Assembly (NCBI GenBank): GCA_006386115.1
Contig: VFIW01000004.1
Coordinates: 744,001-808,000 of the forward strand
From: Globisporangium splendens
Lineage: Eukaryota > Oomycota > Peronosporomycetes > Pythiales > Pythiaceae
DNA length: 64,000 nt
Reading direction: 5' to 3'
The notes beneath the pieces were generated by a model. It searched no databases, had not been told where the DNA came from, and saw only the letters and a program-made list of their open reading frames with translations. Shown here piece after piece: positions 52,449 to 61,015 of this stretch. The translations under genes were made by a program, and so were the position numbers. The first letter of the stretch is position 1, and the number at the start of each line of letters is the position of its first letter.

Positions 52449-55240
52449 TCCTGGACAAATATGGAGCAGCTTCTGGGCTTCGAGTCAATCGGCACAAATC
52501 TGCAGTATTACCGCTGAACAAGGAATTTAGCTCCACCGAAGAGTCAGTCAGTGACATTCATGTGCTACAACGTGAGGAACATTGCCGCTACCTCGGCATC
52601 CAAGTCGGACAAACGCCTTCGAATGCAAGTAACTGGTCCAAGTGTATCCAAGCCTTACGTGTCAGACTTCGACTTGCGCGTCTCAAAACTCACTCTGTCG
52701 CCCAACGCGCAGCAATTGCCAGTGCCGTCATCATACCCAAAGTGCTTTACGTGGCCAGGCACTCCTGGCCCTCTACGGCTATTGTCAATCAGCTACACGA
52801 CCTAGTGAAACAATTTGTCTGGGGCTCAAGGAATGGTAAGCCTGCGAAACCGTGGATGAAGGAAGAACAAGCTGAGCTCAAAAAAATGAATGGAGGCTTG
52901 TCAGTACCCAACATCAGAACTGAGCTGATGACGATGAGTGCCACAGCAGTCTCCAAATGGGCAATCACAACCTCTCACATCGATCAGGTCATCGGGGAAA
53001 TCTTGCTGCACAACACAAGGGCTTCTTCGACGTACATCACGCCGCTCGATGCAATCCCAAGGCGGCCACTCCAGCTTCGTGATAACATGTGGACAACTGG
53101 CGCAGCATTATGTGCGTCGCTCCATTCTCGACCCTATGAGCCCAGAGAACGTGATAATGTACGTTGGTGTTACGAGCACTTCAAGTCGACAATTGTGCAG
53201 GCTCAATGGGACGGCGATGTGTTCCAGATCGACCTCAGTTCTAAAATGTCTGACAGGCTTCCAGGTATCATCGCTGAAGGACGAAGGCTACGCGGGACAT
53301 TCTGTGCAGAATGGCTGCCATACATGACCTCGACTGCAGATGGGTGGCTCCTTGATTCCAACGGCTCCCCTTACAAGCTTGCTCACACATCATTATCAGT
53401 TGGAACAGCACAACTGGGTGACATACTTCGATGGGAGTGGATAAGACCAGGAGTGCTTAACTTCATCCAAACATGTGGAATCTCCGGATTCTCCCGGCCG
53501 TCTATTCGAGCGCTCGAGCGGTTATGTGCTACGTTGGTATCCAACTTCCCACAGCTTCTGTATCGACCACAGCAAACAAATGTGCTTCGGCTGTACAACG
53601 GGCAACGTCATTATAACCACGAATGGCATCTGCACACCAGTGAAGCAACTCGGACCCACGTCGACACGACCCTAGTCAAAGCTACGCATACAGTTCACTC
53701 CGCAATGGACTGTGACATCATGGCAACAAGAGACTTGAACGGGCAGAAGGTGTCGTTCCATGCACATCCACGCTTCACAAGAATCGTGCAACTATGGGGT
53801 GGCAACGGACGATACAATAACACCAGATCTTTCTATCGGCAACAAGTTGCAGCAACGAGGACACAAATTGGCAAAGATACTCGAAATGCAGCAGTCAACA
53901 AAGCTGTCCAAACAGCAGGATCTCTGTGGCCAGGACTGCAATTAATCCAGTGGAGCGAATTACACAACATCCCAGGGATTACAGTTTATACAGCTCAGAC
54001 TCTTCTCCGGCTGAAAGCCAACCGACTCTCCTTGTGGAACTAGGAGAAAGCTGATCTATCCTGCTCGAATCCTGAATGCTCCCAAGTTGTCCAATCTTCT
54101 GTTCAGCATCTATTCTGGGAGTGTCCGAAAGCCAAACTGGTGTGGAACTACTTCTATGCGCTATGGGCGAAGATCGGAATCACTCCTGGTCACGACCCCG
54201 CAATCTGGATCTTCAGTCTGGATCTTCAGTCTGGATCTACCAGATACTCCAAGGCATGCATGGACCACGATCAAGAGACGCATTATCGGACACAAGTGCT
54301 CCAATGAACATCTCCAAGATCATCTCTATTCCGTCGCACACATGCTGTGGCGATATATGAGCGCGTCGCTCATACAAGCCATTTGGTGTGCACATCTGCG
54401 ACGCATGGATTCGGATCCAATCGAATCGACTGCTGAGATGGCGATCATGATGACCAGATTAGAGGCAGGAATGCGAAACCTCACACGACTCGCTGAAGCG
54501 CAAGCTGGAGACTCGGACGGTCACACGGTTGCGGCAGTTCTCAAGGCATATGTCGACTGCTTTCTCAGCCAAACCGACGCCATCCCCTTGACTCCAAACG
54601 ATACTCGCGGCGTTTACCTGCTGTTTTTCGATGGTGGATCACGCGGCAATCCAGGACCAGGAGGGACTGGATCCATTATCGTGCGTGTCCATAAGGACTC
54701 GCACACAGCCAGTTTAATTTGGCCGCGAGCATGGCGTATAGCAGGAAGGACACGACCAACAACTTTGCCGAGTACTGGGGTCTCATACACGGACTCCGAG
54801 AAGCCCAACGCAGTCACTTCGAACCGTTGTACGTGATTGGAGACAGTGCACTCATTATCTCCCAACAGCGAATGCATCGGTCCCCTCGACAGCACCGATT
54901 GGCACGTTTATACCAGACAAGTCGACGACTCGCGGATTGCATCGACATCCGAGGATGGTACCATCACTACCGTGCCTTCAACAAGATGGCGGACTCAGCC
55001 GCCAACCTAGCCATGGACACCAGAACCTCAACGCAGGTTCACTTCCCAACTCAAAGAGCTGCTTTCAACAATCTCACCCAGAATCTTGACAACGACGTCA
55101 TGCATTGGCTTGTGCGAAGTTCGGAAGATCCACGGTCATTGGACAACACAAGGCAGCTTCACATAGGACCAAGAGAACATGCCATCCTGGTCAAAGATTA
55201 TTTAGCATTCAGAAGTGATCTATTGCAATCCGCGCTGTAG
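52449..55240 (+). pseudogene. LINE-B fragment 3: RT end, zinc finger, RNase H, three lesions
   Basis: The frame is broken by TAG at 54042 (Tyr codon TAT in the other copies), by an extra 13-bp repeat of GGATCTTCAGTCT near 54213-54235, and by a 1-bp loss near 54720 inside RNase H. RNase H motifs FFDGGSRGNPGPGG, NNFAEYWGL and VIGDSALI are still readable across frames. Confidence 0.85.
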
Positions 55241-55347
55241 ACACATTTACACTCCTAGATGAAATTTGTAATGAAGATTAGGTAGGAGAATGGATATTGT
55301 AGGTCACGAAGATGAACCTAAATATACCTCACCTTATAAAGATAAAG
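52449..55347 (+). mobile_element. LINE-B fragment 3, 5'-truncated and degenerate
   Basis: 2.9 kb on the plus strand, from inside RT (LDKYGAASGLRVN) to the complete 3' end (TTATAAAGATAAAG). The left flank is unrelated DNA and the right flank is a block X remnant; no target duplication found. Confidence 0.85.
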
Positions 55348-55537
55348 AAACCGGAATTTGTTGTGGAATTGCGTATTATTTCAAAAAGCAAAAAAGAATG
55401 CACAATTGGCGAGATGCTAATGCTCAACACAATGCGCACATATTGGCGTGAACTGTGTAGCGGCTCACATGCGTACACGTTAGCGCGCTTTAATTGTGTT
55501 CCACACTCACGTGGACATTACTATCTTTGTCGACGAC
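55348..55537. repeat. Block X remnant, 190 bp
   Basis: The last 190 bp of block X (from AAACCGGAATTTG to the type-B 3' flank), with a few substitutions. It shows that the copy-10 downstream side derives from the type-B array. Confidence 0.7.
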
Positions 55538-55972
55538 TTAGCAGTGGACCTTTCCAGTCGACTGGCAGTTGAAGACCGAAAAAGGAGAGCCGTCGTCGCA
55601 CTTGCCGCTTGCAATGGTCTGGGATTGCTGGACGTCGGTGCGGACGCGCCAGTAGCGAACCCACGCGCCTTGGTTGCCGTGGCTCTCGATAACGTATCCG
55701 TCACGACCCTGGAAGATCTGGCTCTGGACTTGGTCGGCCACCTGCTGGTAGCACTTTGGCGTCGAGATCCAGCACGCGACTTGCTTGCACTGCTTATTGC
55801 TCTTGAACAGACCTCCGATCAGAGGCAGCACGCTTGCGGCGATCGAGATGCCGTTGAGGATGTTGCTGCCCTTACCTTCGGCGACCTCAGCGACTTCAGC
55901 CTCGGCGTTCACGAAGGTGCTGGCGTGAGCGGCCGCGACGACAAACATGCTCAAAATCGCGTTCTTGATCAT
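55538..55972 (-). CDS. Secreted six-cysteine protein, copy 10 (type C / type B chimera)
   Basis: 144 aa. Identical to copy 9 through the fifth cysteine, then ends CQSTGKVHC like types A and B. At DNA level the switch lies in the shared 10-mer CTGGCAGTTG (about 55562-55571): everything downstream of it, including the 3' flank, is type A/B sequence. The upstream promoter is P3 for about 90 bp and then diverges from copy 9. Confidence 0.85.
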   Translation of the reverse strand: MIKNAILSMFVVAAAHASTFVNAEAEVAEVAEGKGSNILNGISIAASVLPLIGGLFKSNKQCKQVACWISTPKCYQQVADQVQSQIFQGRDGYVIESHGNQGAWVRYWRVRTDVQQSQTIASGKCDDGSPFSVFNCQSTGKVHC

Positions 55973-56047
55973 TGTGGTGTTGATGGAGGTGAAGGAGGAG
56001 GAGACTGGATGTCGTTGGTGAGTGGAGGACGTGTGGTCTTGAGGTTG

Positions 56048-56060
56048 TTTTGAACAATGA
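56048..56060 (-). promoter_or_regulatory. Initiator-like element, promoter P3 of copy 10
   Basis: TCATTGTTCAAAA on the minus strand, spacing identical to copy 9. Sequence similarity to copy 9 drops right after this element. Confidence 0.5.
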
Positions 56061-57194
56061 CGAATGAGAAGACAACGCGAGTTCTACTGATCTTTAGATG
56101 GAGAGACTGCTGCGTTTGTCTGCTTTCGGGTGGCTTTCACGACTACTATAAAGGCGAACGACGAAAGCAAGTTCAACGAGAAAGAGGGACGCGCCAGCGG
56201 TGGGAACAACAACAAGGATTGGCGCTCGTGCGACCGTCTTTGTGCTTACATACCAGTCTAGTACTAGTACAATCCTGAATCACGTGCGTTGCAAAGATGT
56301 TCTCCCCTTGAGAAAAGCCCCTTCAAGATGTGGAGCAGGTGATTGTGCGAGGAGATTTGCCAGGGCGAAAACGTGTTTGTTTCCAGTTGCTGTGGCTTTG
56401 CGTGAGGCGGGCTTCTTTTTTGTTTAGTTGGACGGGTTTTTTTTGGCATCATAAGCATGTTGTTCAATTGTGGTCGCTGGTCACGACCATCAACGACGCC
56501 TCTGCCATGCGGCATGAAGGAAGCAGTGTGCATCATCTCCAGGGCAAACGGGAGCGGTCTTCCCTCACTGAGGGATGGGCCGATTTACTGATTTGATCCG
56601 CCCTTTTTTTGTGTTGTCTCCAGCGTGCCACTGTTCACTTTGTGTGATCCGCTCCTCGTTCTGGTGTAGATGATTGTAGGGACATCCATCCACAAACACA
56701 ATCGTTCGAAGGATGCTGGGCACCGATTTGCACGCTGGCAGACGGTTCGTGACATCCACTTGACCAATACCTCGAAATATCCTGCCTTTCCTAAAATCGG
56801 GACATTCGTTTGTATAATTCATGAGTCCATGGAACCTTAGACACAAGTGGCAAGCGCCACAGCATCACACCTAAGTGTACGTTCACAAAGTGAAAATCAC
56901 AGCAATCGATCTCCGTGTAGCTACTGGAGCGATGTCTTGCGTGCGTCGCTGTTTTCTCGGCTGACTTATTTCGGTAACTTTCGAGCGACGACTCTTGGCG
57001 ACTCCAGCGTGCGCGGCACTGTACAAAGTGATTATCGCGAGGTCACCCTCTAATCAGAATACTGGTAGGATTGCTGACTTCCCGATTTGCGTTCAAGACC
57101 GACGCAATTGCAGGTGGGCATCATGCAACCAACTGCTTTTTGAGAACAATGCTTAGTAATAATTACTTTCTTTCGGCACAGCTGTAGTTTCGGA
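56061..57194. other. Spacer between copy 10 and the gypsy-2 flank, no gene seen
   Basis: It contains a patch shared with the copy-9 upstream region at 56348-56366. Minus-strand frame 56846-56565 is 93 codons without a recognised domain. Nothing else supported. Confidence 0.4.
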
Positions 57195-58754
57195 TAGCTT
57201 TCGTCTGGGAATGTGGCTTCTAGTCCAGAAACAGCAAGAGGCTGGTATGGTATCCTCAAAACAACGCAACAGGTTTTCAGCACTGCACGAGCATCTCCAC
57301 CAGTGACCGGCTATATTTGGGATGAGGGGTTTTCCACACCAGTCATGCCATTTTTGGCATTCAACTTTGCTAAAACCTACGCTGCATCATGCATTTCCTA
57401 CATGGCGCCATGGAACTGACGACCTTGGACTGAACGGTCACACTCGCCAAGAACTCCAAACCTGTGCTGAATGGCATTCAGAAAAGGGTTGGAATTCTTG
57501 GTGACTGTGGCGTGTGCTGTGCCTGCTAATTGCATGCATTAGTTGCAAGCGTTGACAGTGACAGAACTTCTTACTCGCCATACACACACGAGACCAAAAC
57601 GTTCTTGTCGCCTGGTCACCAGTGGACGCATTCATGGTTTTACGAGAGATCGCTGCTTGCATTCTCTTTGTCGTCTGTAGCGCTACGATCCTCCGACGTC
57701 ACACACGTCCACTGATTGTATGACACTTTGTAGCACACAATTGGCAGTAAGTACCGCTGAAAATGAAGTGAATTTGAAAATCTGTTATTTCCAGGCAATG
57801 ATGTTTTATATGTTTTATAATGTTGCTCAGCAATATGCTGGAGTGTAATGAAGCCACACAAATCTTAAATATCATAGTCTATCTCATTGAGTAATGCTGA
57901 ATTCGTCCTCTGACATCCTCAATATAGTAGCCATGATAGACCACTTCAACATGCTCAGAATGAATTTCGTCCTCTGGCCCAGCAGAGTAAAAACTTCGTT
58001 TGGATCAATCTCCCGAAGAAAAGCACACGAGGCTCGTGTCGGAATGGAGGAGCATAGTAATCTGAACTCAATTGAGCAAAGATGAAAGCGAGGGAGATCG
58101 ATGTCTCAGTATTATAGCTTATTGTCACACTTTTACATTCGCAATCAAAAGCAAGCATGGAGACGAAACAAAGCGACGACGACATCGACGAGGGCGTTTC
58201 CGACGCGGAATCAGATGAGTAATGTATTTATGCGCTTATGTACTTATTTGGGGCAGAGAGGGAAACTTGTCTTCGAAGGCAGTGGCTCTGAAGATGCTGG
58301 TGGTGTGGACGACGAAGGGACCCGTGTTTCCGCCGACGCCCTGCTACTCGCACACGCAATCAAACCCTGAGAATGATCGATTGATATCACAGCGCAATGG
58401 CGAATTTGAACGCACACAACGATTATCTCTGCACGTACGACACGCGACACGAGGCGGATCGATCACTTGCACGAGTTTTAAAGTGCCTTACTTGCAGCCA
58501 TCGGCTGAAGATACGCAATACCAGCTTTGGCGCTGGCCTCGAGGAGTTCGAGCTGTTTGTAGGGTATTCACTCTAAAGCTGAAACCCTGACCACCGTCGT
58601 GACATTCTCCCTATACTGCAGAACGAGGTGGTAGCGCTTCTGAGGATGGGATGGGAAGCGTAAAGGCTTAGGAATATGCTTCAGCGCAAGCACAAGTCCC
58701 AGCTGCAAGTGCTGTCGCTGGTTCCAATATGGAACTTGAATACAAGCAATCATA
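57195..58754 (+). repeat. Left flank of gypsy element 2 (inverted copy at 45847-47406)
   Basis: It ends directly at the LTR. It includes an imperfect palindrome with arms of about 34 bp (57441-57509) centred on CTGAATG-G-CATTCAG. No convincing gene: 58157-58370 has an acidic sense frame only if a 40-bp intron is assumed. Confidence 0.75.
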
Positions 58755-59408
58755 TGTAATGGGCTGGAACCAGCCATTACATGAAGGTGGATCTGTTCCC
58801 AGATCTAGTGTGTCACACACCACCTTCAGCGTGCATTTGCGGAGACACAAATAACAAAGGGATTACAGTAATACAGTCCCCACATGCACGTGTGACGTCA
58901 TTCGATGACGTCACAAGTGTTCTCTGTGCTGATCAGTGCAGAATGTTGTTCTCATGTACTAATCAGTACAGAGTAATGACATCCATGTACTAATCAAGTG
59001 CTGAGTGATGGTTCCTACTTGGGAAACTGCACTGGCGACGAGACCGACGTGTCTCTGCCACCTGGAGTGAGTGGCACGAGCCAATCACTTTTTTCAGGGA
59101 ATCCTCCACAAGACTTGAAGTTCAAGCTTCTAGAAGATCCCGTAGGTTCAACCTCAGTGTACCCAAGGTTTTATATATCAGATTCATAGGTTTTATTGTG
59201 TATGTTTAGGTTTTAGTTATAAAACGTGTAGGATCCCTTGGGGTTCATTAGCAAGTAGCGACAGGAACCATAACCATTTTCAATTCAGTTGCAAATTTTC
59301 CTCCAAGTACTCAAGTCTTCTTCCTCCCTCCAAGTCGGGAGATCGCTTCCTCTGGCACAAGCGTGTGTGCCGTGTTTGAGGGACTGTTGTGAACAGCGCC
59401 CTCTTACA
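58755..59408 (+). repeat. 5' LTR of gypsy element 2
   Basis: 654 bp, TGTAA...TTACA. The terminal palindrome is intact: the arms TGTAATGG and CCATTACA flank a GCTGG/CCAGC stem. Two TGACGTCA sites lie at 58893-58900 and 58906-58913, inside a 25-bp near-perfect palindrome. Two bases after the LTR, TGGTAGCACTTCGAGCGG is the likely primer-binding site. Confidence 0.85.
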
Positions 59409-59528
59409 CCTGGTAGCACTTCGAGCGGTCCTTCCAACGACCCAGTGAAGTGAAGAGGTTTGACGACGCGGCTTTGAAGCACGTCGAGCATTCCTGTCCA
59501 AGACCCTGCGAGCATCCTTGTTTGGAAC

Positions 59529-60578
59529 ATGGATGCTACAGGAACCCCACTCGGTCCAGCAGTACCGGAAACTGTCGAGTTGACTATTGAGGGTTTCCCT
59601 CATTTGTCTTCTCATGAGTGGATGGCGCTTGAGCGCATGCGAGATGTCATCGGAGAGGCTGCCGTGGTCAGTCTTCTTCGATCGGCGTCTCCGGAGGACC
59701 AGAAGAGCGCGGTGGTCAGCTTCATGCACCACGAGATCATGTCCTCCCGGAAGCAGGTCGCAACCCCTGTTTCCTCACTCAGGACGGTGCCACTGAAGCT
59801 TGACGTCTCTCCGTATCGCGGCGGAGAGAACGAACCCCTCTCACGATGGTTCGTCGAGTTGGATGCAGCGATCACTGCAAGACAACTGCGAGACCCTTCG
59901 CAGCAAGTGTTGTTCGCGATGTCCAACCTTGCGGGTCGTGCGAAGAGCTGGGCGTATGGTAAGCGTTTAGCCGATCTAAACTGCTTCCCCAGCTACGACC
60001 ACTTCAAGGCTGAACTCAAGAAGGCGTTTGAACCTCCACAGAGTGAGTTCCGTGCGCGCACCGAGTTCCTCAAGCTTCGTCAAGGCCGTTTCGACCTTCA
60101 CTCGTATGCACAACGTGCTCGCTACTTGGTGTCGAGCATCGTTGACGAGCCGATTGACGTTCCGACGCAAGTCGTGACGTTCATGGCGGGTCTGAACGAT
60201 GGTCCTATTCGGAACCAACTGTTCCGCGAGTATCCCAAGACGCTGGATGAAGCCATTGAACGTGCGATGCAAGAGGAGTTCAGCATGAAGCAAGCGAAGT
60301 TCCATGGGTTTGCGTCGAGACCAATGCGGCAATCAAATGTCGTGCATGATGGCCCCGAGCCCATGGACATCTCGCACATTTCCACGCCTGGAAATGAGCG
60401 TCCTCGCAACGATGGGAAGTGTTTCCGTTGCGGGAAGCCGGGTCACATTGCTCGGAACTGCAAGGTGTCTTTGCCGGGTCGGCAAACGACACAGGGTGCT
60501 CGTTTGAACAACCACGATCGTTCTTACGGTCGCCGGTTCGAGCGGTCACCTGGGCCAAAAAACGGGAATGGACAGTAG
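59529..60578 (+). CDS. Gypsy element 2 Gag
   Basis: 349 aa, differing from the element-1 Gag by very few residues (for example Ser-Leu for Ser-Ile near residue 83, and Ala for Thr in HFKAELKKAF). The zinc knuckle CFRCGKPGHIARNC is intact. Overlaps the protease in the -1 frame. Confidence 0.9.
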   Translation: MDATGTPLGPAVPETVELTIEGFPHLSSHEWMALERMRDVIGEAAVVSLLRSASPEDQKSAVVSFMHHEIMSSRKQVATPVSSLRTVPLKLDVSPYRGGENEPLSRWFVELDAAITARQLRDPSQQVLFAMSNLAGRAKSWAYGKRLADLNCFPSYDHFKAELKKAFEPPQSEFRARTEFLKLRQGRFDLHSYAQRARYLVSSIVDEPIDVPTQVVTFMAGLNDGPIRNQLFREYPKTLDEAIERAMQEEFSMKQAKFHGFASRPMRQSNVVHDGPEPMDISHISTPGNERPRNDGKCFRCGKPGHIARNCKVSLPGRQTTQGARLNNHDRSYGRRFERSPGPKNGNGQ

Positions 60579-61015
60579 GGACGGGGCCTCCTACTGGCCC
60601 GGAAAAGAGGACTGTGGTCGTTGTGGAGACACAGGACTCTGGTCCCTATGTGCATCAAGCGCATGCAGTTTCCACTATGAGTGAGAAGAATGTCAGTCAA
60701 ACGTCAAGTTTGATCGTTCACAAAGTTCGTGTAGACGGTATTGCAACGCCTCTACGAGCTTTGGTTGACACTGGTGCGTCGAACAACTTTGTTCGAAATG
60801 AAGTGATCATCAGGCATGGTGTCTTCGTGTCTGATGCGAATGAAGAGAAGACGATGATTGTCCGGTTGGCAAATGGGTCAACTGTGAAGATGCCGAAGCG
60901 CGTGGTGCGCTTGGCAATCAAGTGTGAAGATTTCCGAGGTGAAGACGAGTTCATTTTACTCGACCTCGATGACAAGTTTGACATCATCCTGGGAATGCCG
61001 TGGTTGAAGCGTTAA
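60419..61015 (+). CDS. Gypsy element 2 protease (start of Pol)
   Basis: Same sequence as in element 1, with LVDTGASNNFV and a C-terminal GMPWLKR followed by TAA at 61013. The frame reopens at once into RT. The stop being common to two independent insertions means the source element already carried it. Confidence 0.85.
   Translation: MFPLREAGSHCSELQGVFAGSANDTGCSFEQPRSFLRSPVRAVTWAKKREWTVGTGPPTGPEKRTVVVVETQDSGPYVHQAHAVSTMSEKNVSQTSSLIVHKVRVDGIATPLRALVDTGASNNFVRNEVIIRHGVFVSDANEEKTMIVRLANGSTVKMPKRVVRLAIKCEDFRGEDEFILLDLDDKFDIILGMPWLKR

Noticed and set aside
58157..58370. Possible small acidic protein (METKQSDDDIDEG... with an assumed 40-bp intron), also inverted near 46231-46444
   Set aside because: The intron would be unusually short, no start context or homologue is known, and the two copies are recent duplicates, so conservation tells nothing.
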